Positions 55,904-64,000 of a stretch of 64,000 nt of DNA are shown piece by piece. Every line of letters starts with the position of its first letter. The first letter of the stretch is position 1. A program made the translations under genes and the position numbers. Origin of the DNA: Dyadobacter sp. 50-39 (GTDB lineage: Bacteria > Bacteroidota > Bacteroidia > Cytophagales > Spirosomataceae); NCBI GenBank assembly GCA_001898145.1, contig MKSR01000019.1:124001-188000 (forward strand), in the 5' to 3' direction. Below the pieces are notes generated by a model. That model saw only the letters and a program-made list of their open reading frames with translations, ran no database searches and was not told where the DNA came from.

Positions 55904-57205
55904 TTAGTAGTGGCACTTAGAACATTCCAGACCACCAATATCCGCTACTTTCAAAGCCTCTTTGCTTTCTGAAGCGTGCAACTGTACCAGCTTATCGTAG
56001 TACTGATTGTCTTTGGTGTTTACCTCAGTTTTACGGTGACAATCAATACACCATCCCATCGTCAGTGACGAACGTTGCTGTATTACTTCCATTTTCTCCA
56101 CTTCGCCGTGGCAGTTCTGGCATTCGAGGCCACCCACGTTTACGTGCTGTGCGTGGTTGAAGTACGCCAGGTCGGGCAAGTTGTGAACGCGCACCCATTC
56201 GATAGGCTGGTTGTTCTCGATGGAAGTATAAATCTTTTGAATTTCAGGAGATTCCTTCTTGATAACACCATGGCAGTTCATGCAGATGTTGGCAGAAGGG
56301 ATGTGCGCCGACTTACCGCGGTTAACGCCGGTGTGGCAATAGTTACAGTCGATTTTGTATTCGCCTGCGTGCAGTTTATGAGAGAATGAAATAGGTTGTT
56401 TAGGAGCATATCCTTGCTGAACGCCTACATTAAACGCACCGTCCAAAGTCGACTTCAAAACGAGCAGAACGAAAATCCATAGCGTTGCAGAACGGATCGC
56501 AGGATCAGCAGTGATTCTTTTCAGCAAACCACCGAAACCTTCTCCGGCACCAGCCTCTGTTTCAGCACCTCCTCCTTTAACAGCTTTCGAAAGAAGCGAG
56601 ACGATCACAAGCAGGACACCCAGAACCAGGACCATTACAACCACCAATGCAACCAGCACGATCACGAACAGATCGGAAGGAGCACCGCCTTTGGAATCGC
56701 CCGCAGCAGCACCGCCACCCGCAGGAGCAGCACCGCCCGCAGCAGCTGCAGGAGCAGCAGACGCCTGGTCTACATAAGCGAAGATTGCTTTGATATCGTC
56801 ATCCGAAAGGTTCGGGAAGCTCGTCATCTGAGCCTTCGAATATTCGTTGTAAATTTTGACGGCGTAGGGATCGCCAGATGCGATCACAGCCTGAGAGTTA
56901 CGTACCCATTTGGCTAGCCAGGCAAAATCATGACGGGAGCTTGCCCCTTTCAAACCCGGACCCACCACGCGCTCGTCGGTAGGAGCGTGGCACTGGGCGC
57001 AGTTATTTTTGAAGATCGACTCACCTTTTGCAGCGTCGCCACCACCAGCCGGTGCAGCTGCCGCAGCGCCTGCTGCTGCTGTACTATCCTGCGCAGATAC
57101 TAATGTAGGTACGCTTAATAAGATAGCTAAGAGGATAGCTACAAAGGATTTTGAGTAATTAAAGAAGGAACAAAACTTAGCGTCCATTCGGAATGGTATA
57201 TTCAT
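55904..57205 (-). CDS. actA: Alternative Complex III multiheme cytochrome ActA with N-terminal cytochrome c fusion
   Basis: 433 residues from ATG at 57203-57205; another ATG at 57185-57187 gives a shorter but equally plausible signal peptide. Six CxxCH motifs are present: CAQCH in an N-terminal cytochrome c domain, then CNYCH, CMNCH, CQNCH, CIDCH and CSKCH in the C-terminal half. An Ala/Gly/Pro linker and a membrane helix (VIVLVALVVVMVLVLGVLLV) separate them, with a second helix (ATLWIFVLLVLK). Typical ActA has five hemes; the extra domain is a fusion. Confidence 0.85.
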   Translation of the reverse strand: MNIPFRMDAKFCSFFNYSKSFVAILLAILLSVPTLVSAQDSTAAAGAAAAAPAGGGDAAKGESIFKNNCAQCHAPTDERVVGPGLKGASSRHDFAWLAKWVRNSQAVIASGDPYAVKIYNEYSKAQMTSFPNLSDDDIKAIFAYVDQASAAPAAAAGGAAPAGGGAAAGDSKGGAPSDLFVIVLVALVVVMVLVLGVLLVIVSLLSKAVKGGGAETEAGAGEGFGGLLKRITADPAIRSATLWIFVLLVLKSTLDGAFNVGVQQGYAPKQPISFSHKLHAGEYKIDCNYCHTGVNRGKSAHIPSANICMNCHGVIKKESPEIQKIYTSIENNQPIEWVRVHNLPDLAYFNHAQHVNVGGLECQNCHGEVEKMEVIQQRSSLTMGWCIDCHRKTEVNTKDNQYYDKLVQLHASESKEALKVADIGGLECSKCHY

Positions 57206-57233
57206 AATCAACTATTCATTATTCTTCAACAGA

Positions 57234-57263
57234 CAAAACTAGCTCACGATTTTTTATCCACAA
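57234..57263 (-). promoter_or_regulatory. promoter of the act/cox operon
   Basis: TTG (57261-57263), 19 bases, TAGTTTTG (57234-57241) on the minus strand. Transcription would begin near 57227, about 22 bases before the actA start. All spacings to the end of the operon at 40513 are short, so one transcript could cover 16 genes. Confidence 0.65.
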
Positions 57264-57374
57264 AAGTATTTCAGGGATATTTTACCCCACCTTCTTATTT
57301 ATAATTTGTCTAATTTGTTGGGATAATTTAACAAAGGTTACAAAAATTATAGAGCCTGATTTTCAAGTAACTAG

Positions 57375-57422
57375 CAAAAAAAAACCATTTGGAGCTCGTT
57401 TAAAAAGCTTGTTCCAAATGGT
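57375..57422 (-). terminator. terminator of tRNA-Cys
   Basis: Perfect 10-base arms ACCATTTGGA (57384-57393) and TCCAAATGGT (57413-57422) are followed on the minus strand by nine T. It ends transcripts that pass the tRNA. Confidence 0.8.
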
Positions 57423-57480
57423 ATTTTTCAGGCATTTTATTGTGCCCCGATTCTGGGGAAAAAGGCCACAAATTAAGGTG

Positions 57481-57551
57481 AGGTTCCGAGCGGATTCGAA
57501 CCGCTGTACGAGGTTTTGCAGACCTCTGCCTAGCCACTCGGCCACGGAACC
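57481..57551 (-). tRNA. tRNA-Cys (GCA)
   Basis: 71 nucleotides. Acceptor GGTTCCG pairs with CGGAACC. The anticodon stem GAGGT/ACCTC has loop CTGCAAA, anticodon GCA. The discriminator is T and CCA is not encoded. Confidence 0.92.
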
Positions 57552-57552
57552 A

Positions 57553-57592
57553 TTTTTAAAAATCAGCTACCCGCCAGGGCTGGCAGCTGATT
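57553..57592 (-). terminator. terminator of rpsA
   Basis: AATCAGCT (57561-57568) pairs with AGCTGATT (57585-57592) around an inner GCCAG/CTGGC stem, followed on the minus strand by TTTTTAAAAA. It separates rpsA from tRNA-Cys. Confidence 0.7.
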
Positions 57593-57637
57593 CTGGGTGC
57601 AAAAGTATTAAAAAATTCTTCCGCACCATATTTTATT

Positions 57638-59434
57638 TTACTTTTTTCCTTTCTTCTCGCTCTCTTCGAACTGCTCTTTCAAAGCAGACAGAACGCTAAG
57701 GTCTCCGAAAGTTGATTTCTCAACTTCTTTGTTCACTGATTCAGCAGCAGGAGCTTTTGGAGCTTTTGCTTCTTTTCTTTCCTCAGCAGGAACGCCTTTA
57801 ACTTTAGAGTGAGTCAGAACGATTTTCTTCTCGTCTTTCAGGAATTCAAGAACAGTGAAGTCAAGGCTTTCACCTACCTCAGCAAATGTTCCGTCTTCTT
57901 TCGCAAGGTTTTTGATAGAAGCAACACCTTCGATTCCGTAAGGAAGTTCGAGTGTAGCGAATTTATCACCTTTCGCAACGATCGTAGATTTGTGTACCGA
58001 ACCTACTTCGAAAATGCTCTCGAAAGTATCCCATGGGTTTTCTTCAAGCTGCTTGTGACCCAGAGCCAGACGACGGTTGTCCGCGTCGAGTTCCAATACA
58101 ACTACTTCCAGCTCGTCGTTTACTTTCACGAAGTCGGAAGGATGCTTGATTTTCTTAGTCCATGAAAGGTCAGAAACGTGTACCAGACCGTCGATACCTT
58201 CTTCAAGCTCGATGAAGAGACCGAAGTTGGTCAGGTTACGAACAACACCTTTGTGACGGGTACCGATCGCATATTTCTCTTTCAATGAACCTTGAGTCCA
58301 AGGATCTTCGGTAAGTTGTTTGATTCCCAGGGACATTTTGCGCTCCTGGCGGTCAAGCGTCAATACAACCGCGCTGATCTCGTCGTTCACATTCATGAAC
58401 TCCTGTGGATTGCGCAGGTGCTGAGACCATGACATTTCAGAAACGTGGATCAGACCTTCAACACCTGGTTTGATTTCAAGGAAAGCGCCGTAGTCAGCAA
58501 CGTTCACGATGCGACCTGTAACTTTCGATCCAACCTGGATTGATTCGTCCAGAGAATCCCATGGGTGAGACTGAAGTTGTTTCAGACCCAAAGAAATGCG
58601 TTTTTTCTCTTCGTCGAAGTCGAGAACAACCACGTTCAGTTTCTGATCCAGTGAAAGGAGGTCAGATGGGTGGTTGATACGGCCCCAAGAAATATCGGTA
58701 ATGTGCAACAGACCATCCACACCACCCAAGTCGATGAACACACCGAAGTTGGTCATGTTTTTGATCACGCCTTCCAGTACCTGACCTTTTTCAAGGTTGT
58801 TCAGGATTTGCTGACGTTGTGCTTCAAGATCTTTCTCGATCAGGATTTTGTGCGATACTACTACGTTATCGTTAGCGTAGTTGATTTTCACAACTTTTAC
58901 TTCCATACGCTTTCCAACGAAAACGTCGAAGTCGCGGATAGGCTTCACATCGATTTGTGAACCTGGCAAGAAGGCTTCAATACCGAAAATATCAACGATC
59001 AAACCACCTTTGGTTCTTCTCTTCACATTTGCATCGATCACAACATCCTCGTCGAATGATTTCTGGATGTTATCCCATGCAGTGATAACTTTCGCTTTTT
59101 TGCGTGAAAGTACCAGCTGACCTTGTGCGTCTTCCTGGTTCTCTACGTAAACTTCCACTTCGTCGCCGATTTTCAAACCTGGCAGGTCGCGGAATTCATT
59201 GGATGAAACGATACCATCAGATTTGAAACCGATGTTCAGGATCACCTCACGGTCTGTAATACCTACTACAACACCTTTAACCACTTCTTTTTCCGAAACA
59301 GGAGAAAGGGTAGTCTCATACATTTGTTCCAGACGGGTACGGTCAGCAGATGAATAAGCGGTTCCGAAACCTTTGTCTGATGCTTTATCCCAATCGAATT
59401 CGGGAAGCGGTTGATTTTGTTTTTCCTTAGACAT
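57638..59434 (-). CDS. rpsA: 30S ribosomal protein S1
   Basis: 598 residues with six S1 RNA-binding repeats, for example GVIKNMTNFGVFIDLGGVDG, GRIVNVADYGAFLEIKPGVEG and GVVRNLTNFGLFIELEEGIDG. The tail is rich in Lys, Glu and Ala. S1 helps mRNAs bind the ribosome; Bacteroidota mRNAs often lack Shine-Dalgarno sites. A -7 element TAATTTTG (59524-59531) lies 90 bases upstream, with no clear -33. Confidence 0.97.
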   Translation of the reverse strand: MSKEKQNQPLPEFDWDKASDKGFGTAYSSADRTRLEQMYETTLSPVSEKEVVKGVVVGITDREVILNIGFKSDGIVSSNEFRDLPGLKIGDEVEVYVENQEDAQGQLVLSRKKAKVITAWDNIQKSFDEDVVIDANVKRRTKGGLIVDIFGIEAFLPGSQIDVKPIRDFDVFVGKRMEVKVVKINYANDNVVVSHKILIEKDLEAQRQQILNNLEKGQVLEGVIKNMTNFGVFIDLGGVDGLLHITDISWGRINHPSDLLSLDQKLNVVVLDFDEEKKRISLGLKQLQSHPWDSLDESIQVGSKVTGRIVNVADYGAFLEIKPGVEGLIHVSEMSWSQHLRNPQEFMNVNDEISAVVLTLDRQERKMSLGIKQLTEDPWTQGSLKEKYAIGTRHKGVVRNLTNFGLFIELEEGIDGLVHVSDLSWTKKIKHPSDFVKVNDELEVVVLELDADNRRLALGHKQLEENPWDTFESIFEVGSVHKSTIVAKGDKFATLELPYGIEGVASIKNLAKEDGTFAEVGESLDFTVLEFLKDEKKIVLTHSKVKGVPAEERKEAKAPKAPAAESVNKEVEKSTFGDLSVLSALKEQFEESEKKGKK

Positions 59435-59610
59435 AAATAGGAATAATGGCCCTTCGATACATCAGCCGCCGGGCTAACCGGCTGAAAATTAGTTCAACAA
59501 GTATTTTTTGAAAAATCAGGACGCAAAATTACGCATTCCCGGCGAAAATCCGAAGCGTTGGCAATTTTAATTTGGCAGTGAGGGAGATAGGTGCCTTAGA
59601 AGCCGACAAA

Positions 59611-60120
59611 TCAGCAAGACCGCTCTTTCGATCCGAGGTACGGCAGCCATTCGTCGTCGGCCATGCCGGAAAAATCACGGATGAACATTAAAAAAGAAGG
59701 CCGGAACGGTCGCTGCTTTAACGGCATGTCAACCTCTTCCGGCGTATGGTCTCCTTTGCGGGAGTTGCATCTTTTACATGCGGTGGCCAAATTATCCCAG
59801 GTGGTTTTCCCTCCCCTACTTTTGGGCATCACATGGTCCAGGGTCAGATTATCGTGGGTTCCGCAATACTGGCACCTGTTGCCGTCCCGCTTGAAGAGGT
59901 TTTGCCTGGTCATGACTACGCCCCTGTATGGTATGTGTATGTAGCGATGGAGACGTATCACGACGGGCATGGGATACTTGTCGTTGACAGTCCTGAGATG
60001 CTCCTGCTGAGACTCGGCTAGCATTTCAGCTTTTTTCATGTAAACCAGCAGAAACGCCTTCGGAACTGTGCAAACACTCAGTGCGCTATAATCTTGATTC
60101 AGAACCAGTACTTTACCCAT
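59611..60120 (-). CDS. HNH endonuclease
   Basis: 169 residues from ATG at 60118-60120 (MGKVLVLNQDYSALSV). A C-terminal HNH domain has CQYCG, LTLDHVMPKSRGG, WDNL and CKRCNSRKGD, with two CxxC zinc pairs and the His and Asn residues of the metal finger. The N-terminal 80 residues are typical for this widespread family. It probably acts on DNA, but the cellular role is unknown. It stands alone between rpsA and smpB. Confidence 0.87.
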   Translation of the reverse strand: MGKVLVLNQDYSALSVCTVPKAFLLVYMKKAEMLAESQQEHLRTVNDKYPMPVVIRLHRYIHIPYRGVVMTRQNLFKRDGNRCQYCGTHDNLTLDHVMPKSRGGKTTWDNLATACKRCNSRKGDHTPEEVDMPLKQRPFRPSFLMFIRDFSGMADDEWLPYLGSKERSC

Positions 60121-60268
60121 GAGCCCCGTGGTAGTTAATTCCCACAATATAAGAATATTTCACCAGAAAAAACGCTCCGGTATTTCCAAATATTGTTGAG
60201 GAAATCTAACAGAAACCCCCCGAGGATCACCGCATTAGCACATTTCAGGTGCAAAACCGGTCACCTGC

Positions 60269-60727
60269 TCAGTAGCCCGCACGATCGTTCTCGCGCTTGA
60301 CGTCGCGCTCTTTGATGCTGTCGCGTTTGTCGTAAAGTTTTTTACCTTTTGCCAATGCAATGTGCAGTTTGGCCAGGCCTCGGTCGCTGGTAAATAATCG
60401 GACAGGTATAATCGTAAGGCCAACATCCTTCAAACCCTCTATCAGCTTCTTCCGCTCACGCTTGGTTATCAATAGTTTGCGGTCGCGCATGGGCTCGTGG
60501 TTGTAATGCGTCCCCTCCGTGTAAGGTGAAATGTGCAGGCTGCGGATGAAAAGCTCCCCATCCATAAAAAGGCAGTAAGCGTCCTGAAAATTGACCTTAC
60601 CCTGCCTGATCGACTTGATTTCGGTGCCTGTGAGCACCATACCGGTTGTGAACTCTTCCAGGAAGAAGTACTCGAATGAGGCCCGTCTGTTCTTTATATC
60701 TACTTTTTTGACTATTTTTTCCGACAT
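60269..60727 (-). CDS. smpB: SsrA-binding protein SmpB
   Basis: 152 residues, complete. Conserved segments are NRRASFEYFFLEEFTTGMVLTGTEIKSIRQGKVN and KGKKLYDKRDSIKERDVKRE at the C-terminus, which reaches into the ribosome. It brings tmRNA to stalled ribosomes. The tmRNA gene is not in the window. A promoter TTG-20-TAATTTTG (60756-60786, minus) lies upstream. Confidence 0.97.
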   Translation of the reverse strand: MSEKIVKKVDIKNRRASFEYFFLEEFTTGMVLTGTEIKSIRQGKVNFQDAYCLFMDGELFIRSLHISPYTEGTHYNHEPMRDRKLLITKRERKKLIEGLKDVGLTIIPVRLFTSDRGLAKLHIALAKGKKLYDKRDSIKERDVKRENDRAGY

Positions 60728-60755
60728 ATGGATCCCAAAATTTTACAAAGGGGCT

Positions 60756-60786
60756 CAAAATTAAGTTTTTGTTAAAACTATACCAA
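60756..60786 (-). promoter_or_regulatory. promoter for smpB
   Basis: On the minus strand TTG (60784-60786), 20 bases, TAATTTTG (60756-60763). Transcription would begin near 60750, about 23 bases before the smpB ATG. The -33 overlaps the start of the divergent NTF2-like gene. Confidence 0.6.
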
Positions 60787-61253
60787 TGAAACCTATTAGC
60801 CATTTCCTGACACTCGCATTGCTCGCAAACACATTGATAGCAAATGCCGCCACACCGCCATCCGATGAGACGGACGCCCGTCTGGTTGTCGATAAGCTAT
60901 TCGACGACATGCGCAATGGCGACTCCTTAGCGGTCCGCAGTGTATTCACCAAGCAATGCACGTTGACATCCATTTCCAAGAGCGCCGCCGACTCCATCGT
61001 TACGCACAAAGGCACGGTCGACGGTTTCGTAAAAGCCGTAGGTACGCCCCACAAGGATAAATGGGACGAACGCATTTACGATGTGAAAGTTTCCGTCGAC
61101 GGGCCGATGGCTGTCGTGTGGGCGCCTTACAAGTTTTACCTAGGCGAAAAGTTCTCGCATTGCGGCGTCAATGTCTTTAACCTCATCAAAACCGCCACTG
61201 GCTGGAAGATCAACGACATTACGGACACGCGGCGTAAAGACGCTTGTCCCTGA
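60786..61253 (+). CDS. secreted NTF2-like (SnoaL/DUF4440-type) protein
   Basis: 155 residues with a signal peptide (1-21, ending ANAA). The rest forms the NTF2 cone pattern: VDKLFDDMRNGDSLAVRSVF, GTVDGFVKAVG, VKVSVDGPMAVVWAPYKFYLG and a final strand VNVFNLIKTATGWKINDITD. These pocket proteins are diverse and the function is unknown. It is divergent from smpB with 58 bases between the starts. Confidence 0.75.
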   Translation: MKPISHFLTLALLANTLIANAATPPSDETDARLVVDKLFDDMRNGDSLAVRSVFTKQCTLTSISKSAADSIVTHKGTVDGFVKAVGTPHKDKWDERIYDVKVSVDGPMAVVWAPYKFYLGEKFSHCGVNVFNLIKTATGWKINDITDTRRKDACP

Positions 61254-61298
61254 TCCGCACATTTCGCATTCAATGCCGACAGCACATTAAACAAAATA

Positions 61299-61335
61299 CA
61301 AAGCGGCCCGCCAGATAACCTGACGGGCCGCTTTG
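61299..61335. terminator. bidirectional terminator between the NTF2-like gene and accD
   Basis: Arms 61299-61314 and 61320-61335 are complementary except one C-A pair, which becomes G-U on the minus strand, with outer CAAA/TTTG. It lies between the two stop codons. Confidence 0.8.
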
Positions 61336-61349
61336 CTAAATGCAATTGC

Positions 61350-62192
61350 CTATTTGATCATATTCAGCAGGCTTGTCAATTTGTCTTTCAAATCCTTGCG
61401 ATCGACGATAAAGTCCAGGAAACCGTGTTCCAGCACGAATTCAGCACTTTGGAAACCTTTTGGCAGGTCTTTACCGATTGTCTCGCGGATGACGCGCGGA
61501 CCGGCAAAACCGATCAATGCTTCGGGCTCGGAAATATTAAAGTCGCCGAGCATCGCGTAAGATGCTGTAACACCGCCGGTTGTAGGGTCTGTCAATAATG
61601 AAATATAGGGTATCTTAGCCTCAGACAATTGCGCCAGACGTGCCGAAGTCTTAGCCATCTGCATCAGCGAAAACCCTGCCTCCATCATCCGGGCTCCTCC
61701 CGACTTCGAAATCATCAGGAAAGGGACCTTCTTTTCCAGCGAGTAGGAAATCGCGCGGGCGATTTTCTCCCCTACTACCGAACCCATCGACCCCCCGATA
61801 AAGCTGAAATCCATACAAGCGATCACCAGGTCCAGGCCATTCATTTTGCCGTGCCCTGTACGTACCGCATCTTTCAATCCGGTTTTCTTCATGGTCGACT
61901 TAATCCGGTCCGGATAAGCCTTGGTATCTACAAAACCCAGCGGGTCGCCGGAAATCAGGTTGGCATCCAGCTCGATAAACTCGTTGTCGTCGAAAAGCAA
62001 ATTGAAATACACATCCGACCCAACTTTCTCGTGGTAGTTGCAATGCGGGCAGGTAAAAGCGTTTTGCTTATGTTCTCTGGTAGGAGTGATTTTTTTGCAA
62101 TTGGGACATTGATACCACAAACCGTCCGGCGCTTCGCGCTTCAATTCAGTCGGTGTATTGATACCTTTTTCTTTGCGAATAAACCAGGACAT
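61350..62192 (-). CDS. accD: acetyl-CoA carboxylase carboxyltransferase subunit beta
   Basis: 280 residues. The N-terminal zinc ribbon has CPNC and CPHC; the crotonase-fold domain follows with [18 protein letters not shown] and [15 protein letters not shown]. It transfers CO2 from biotin to acetyl-CoA for fatty acid synthesis. accA is not adjacent. Confidence 0.96.
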   Translation of the reverse strand: MSWFIRKEKGINTPTELKREAPDGLWYQCPNCKKITPTREHKQNAFTCPHCNYHEKVGSDVYFNLLFDDNEFIELDANLISGDPLGFVDTKAYPDRIKSTMKKTGLKDAVRTGHGKMNGLDLVIACMDFSFIGGSMGSVVGEKIARAISYSLEKKVPFLMISKSGGARMMEAGFSLMQMAKTSARLAQLSEAKIPYISLLTDPTTGGVTASYAMLGDFNISEPEALIGFAGPRVIRETIGKDLPKGFQSAEFVLEHGFLDFIVDRKDLKDKLTSLLNMIK

Positions 62193-62246
62193 ATTTATGT
62201 GGGTTGATTTATGTATAACAATCTGAAAAACAGACTATTATTGAGA

Positions 62247-62300
62247 TTTCATGATGAATAACGGGCTCAAATATAACAATAATTGTTGTGTATCATGAAA
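62247..62300 (-). promoter_or_regulatory. accD promoter region with two inverted repeats
   Basis: A -7 element TATATTTG (62268-62275, minus) lies 76 bases before accD. Between it and a weak -33 is the 13-base palindrome AACAATAATTGTT (62275-62287). Outer arms TTTCATGA (62247-62254) and TCATGAAA (62293-62300) enclose the whole promoter. Confidence 0.45.
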
Positions 62301-62339
62301 ACCAGCCTGGTAACGTGTCCGTTTGACGGTTAGATTTGC

Positions 62340-62390
62340 CACTGGTAACCGCGTCGTTAGAACAATTTCAGACATTATTTGTTACCAGTG
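62340..62390 (+). promoter_or_regulatory. inverted repeat upstream of the flavin reductase gene
   Basis: Perfect 10-base arms CACTGGTAAC (62340-62349) and GTTACCAGTG (62381-62390) with a 31-base gap end 20 bases before the start codon. It may be an operator or an RNA hairpin of the leader. Confidence 0.4.
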
Positions 62391-62410
62391 ATAAGAACAT
62401 TAACCGGCAT

Positions 62411-62953
62411 ATGACTGCATCCACATCGCCTATTGTAATCATCGTTGGCACCAACCGCCCCAATTCGATGTCCAGGAAAATAGCGGAATACTATCAGGCA
62501 ATCCTTCAACAACTGCACGCACCCAGCATTATCCTCGACCTGGTGAACCTGCCCGATGATTTTACAGTATCCGCCTTGTATGCCAATACCGGGAAGAATG
62601 AAGCATTCAACAACCTGAAATCACTGCTGGAACAAACCGACAAATTCGTTTTCATTGTTCCTGAATACAATGGTTCTTACCCCGGCGTACTGAAAGCATT
62701 TATCGACGGCCTTCCTTATCCCAATAGTTTTTCCAACAAAAAAGCCGCATTGGTGGGGCTATCGTCCAACATGCAGGGCGCAGCCATTGCATTGAGCCAC
62801 CTCAACGACGTTTTCAGCTACCTGGGCATGAATACACTTGCGTTACGGGTGAAACTCGCGCAAATCCGGTCGCATTACGCCGACAATGTCATTTCCAATG
62901 CATTGTACAAAGAACTGCTCGAAATACAGGCGGGACAGATCATCCATTTTTAG
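62411..62953 (+). CDS. NADPH-dependent FMN reductase family protein
   Basis: 180 residues from ATG at 62411; the upstream in-frame 25 residues include the inverted repeat and are unlikely to be translated. The flavodoxin-like fold has GTNRPNSMSRKIAEYY at the start for the FMN phosphate, and PEYNGSYPGVLKAFID in the middle. It reduces flavin or a quinone with NADPH. The reading frame ends seven bases before the hairpin that also ends ftsZ. Confidence 0.88.
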   Translation: MTASTSPIVIIVGTNRPNSMSRKIAEYYQAILQQLHAPSIILDLVNLPDDFTVSALYANTGKNEAFNNLKSLLEQTDKFVFIVPEYNGSYPGVLKAFIDGLPYPNSFSNKKAALVGLSSNMQGAAIALSHLNDVFSYLGMNTLALRVKLAQIRSHYADNVISNALYKELLEIQAGQIIHF

Positions 62954-62959
62954 GATTCA

Positions 62960-63016
62960 CATTGGCTGAAATAGCAAAAGGGAGCTTATCGCTCCCTTTT
63001 GCTATTTCAGCCAATG
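62960..63016. terminator. 26-bp perfect hairpin shared by the flavin reductase and ftsZ genes
   Basis: Arms 62960-62985 and 62991-63016 are fully complementary with a TTATC loop. On the minus strand the right arm contains the last four codons and the TAG of ftsZ. The arms contain CTTTTG and CAAAAG runs, so the hairpin may stop transcription in both directions. Confidence 0.8.
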
Positions 63017-64000
63017 CTGTTCCATTTCTTGCGCCGGAATGGCAGGTCGTTTCCAAAGCTCAACCCTGCTGCGGCGGTAAGCCGGGCCTTCCAGATCGGT
63101 ATACTTCACGAGCCCGTCGCGGAACGATTTCACCATCATTTCCATTTTGAGGGCATCCTCGTCGGACCAGTCGTTAGTTGGCTCGATCTCCGTCAGCGAA
63201 ATATTGATTGGATCGAACCCGTGCGTCACTCTCTCATCTTCCAGAACGAGGTCAATCGAGCCGGTCGGTGTGTTTTCTTCCAGTTCACCGGTCAGTACCA
63301 GCTCTTCCTCTTCCAATGTCGCAGGGGCCAGCTCGGCCTCCGGCTCTTCCACCACCACAGGTACTGGCTGAGGTTGTCCTTTCACACCTTTAAGCTGAAT
63401 ACCTGGAATCGGAGATTCGATGCTATCGAAACCGGCCGCTACAACAGTCACGCGGAGCTTGTCGCCCAGCGAATCGTCGGTAATCGTTCCCAGTTTGAAC
63501 ATACGTGCTTCTCCGCCAACTTGTGAAAGCACATATTGCCAGATCTCGCGTTGTTCCCGCATAGTAGCCTCTTTCTTCTTGCTGGTTGCAAGCGTAACGA
63601 GGATCCTTTTGGCCCCACGGATATCGCGGTCGTTGAGAAGCGGGGAATCCAGTGCTTCTTTGATCGCATTTTGCGCACGGTCGGCTCCGGTAGATTCCGA
63701 AGTACCCATTACCGACTGGCCGGCGCTTTTCAACACTTTCTCCACATCCTTGAAGTCGGTGTTGATATTACCGTTGGTGGTAATGATCTCGGAAATACTT
63801 TTCACTGCATTGAGCAAAATACCGTCCGCTTCCGCAAACGCCTGCGTCAATGTCATATCCTCGTACAGCTCTTCGAGTTTGTCGTTGAGCACCACGAGGA
63901 CCGTGTCGCTATATTCTTTAAGCTGCTCGATACCTTCGAGCGCCTGCTCTTTCTTGTCCAGTCCTTCCCAGGTGTACGGCGCAGTTACTACGGCTACCGT
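63002..64000 (-). CDS. ftsZ: cell division protein FtsZ (C-terminal part, 5' end outside the window)
   Basis: About 332 codons are visible to the window edge. The frame reads VAVVTAPYTWEGLDKKEQALEGIEQLKEY, then NDKLEELYEDMTLTQAFAEADGIL and DFKDVEKVLKSAGQSVMG, the conserved C-terminal half of the GTPase. A long acidic linker (Pro, Glu, Val) follows, and the chain ends RPAIPAQEMEQHWLK. The conserved C-terminal peptide that binds partner proteins is reduced to AIPA with a different end. FtsZ forms the division ring. Confidence 0.95.
   Translation of the reverse strand, partial: TVAVVTAPYTWEGLDKKEQALEGIEQLKEYSDTVLVVLNDKLEELYEDMTLTQAFAEADGILLNAVKSISEIITTNGNINTDFKDVEKVLKSAGQSVMGTSESTGADRAQNAIKEALDSPLLNDRDIRGAKRILVTLATSKKKEATMREQREIWQYVLSQVGGEARMFKLGTITDDSLGDKLRVTVVAAGFDSIESPIPGIQLKGVKGQPQPVPVVVEEPEAELAPATLEEEELVLTGELEENTPTGSIDLVLEDERVTHGFDPINISLTEIEPTNDWSDEDALKMEMMVKSFRDGLVKYTDLEGPAYRRSRVELWKRPAIPAQEMEQHWLK

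Overview
The window is chromosomal DNA from a Bacteroidota member of the order Cytophagales, most like Dyadobacter and relatives. The evidence is roughly 50 % GC, promoters of the Bacteroidota type (TTG, 18-21 nt, TAnnTTTG), an Alternative Complex III fused to a caa3-type oxidase operon, a C25 peptidase with a type IX secretion sorting tail, a TetR-TolC-adaptor-RND cluster and a secreted GH106 enzyme. The genus is inferred from protein style and not proven. No integrase, transposase, CRISPR array, prophage or rRNA was seen.

Layout. 1-2.1 kb: end of a HAD phosphatase gene, a 42-residue lipoprotein gene, and a PLP decarboxylase. 2.6-9.3 kb: TetR regulator and tripartite RND efflux pump. 9.5-16.1 kb: tRNA-Pro, a T9SS-exported C25 peptidase, small proteins and a Kup potassium transporter. 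16.2-20.3 kb: a secreted mutarotase-fold protein, a two-subunit molybdenum hydroxylase of the isoquinoline oxidoreductase type, and a DUF3467 protein. 20.5-34.2 kb (all minus): the information-processing block, transcribed as tRNA-Tyr, tRNA-Gly, tRNA-Thr, tuf, then tRNA-Trp, secE, nusG, rplK, rplA, rplJ, rplL, rpoB, rpoC. 34.3-36.9 kb: ECF sigma factor, membrane protein of anti-sigma style, outer-membrane barrel. 37-40.4 kb: murI and a GH106 glycosidase. 40.5-57.2 kb (all minus): one long respiratory operon, actABCDEF, oxidase subunits II and I, heme A and heme O synthases, two subunit III genes, subunit IV, a Sco-like protein, DUF420 and a small CAMC protein. 57.5-64 kb: tRNA-Cys, rpsA, an HNH nuclease, smpB, an NTF2-like protein, accD, a flavin reductase and the 3' part of ftsZ.

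How it works together. The act/cox operon encodes a quinol-to-oxygen electron chain: ActA-F oxidises menaquinol, passes electrons through c-type hemes to the CuA of subunit II and then to subunit I; CtaA, CtaB, the Sco-like protein and perhaps DUF420 and the CAMC protein supply cofactors or assembly. The promoter is visible just upstream of actA.

The most unusual things are structural. A perfect 17-bp-arm palindrome sits at the subunit I/ctaA junction inside coding DNA. Two broken tRNA-Thr copies carrying GC-rich hairpin insertions flank the intact tRNA-Thr. A 26-bp perfect stem contains the last codons of ftsZ. Three proteins of the respiratory operon carry histidine-rich segments. An octanucleotide repeat tract separates the RND adaptor and pump genes. 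Several promoters overlap inverted repeats that look like operators.
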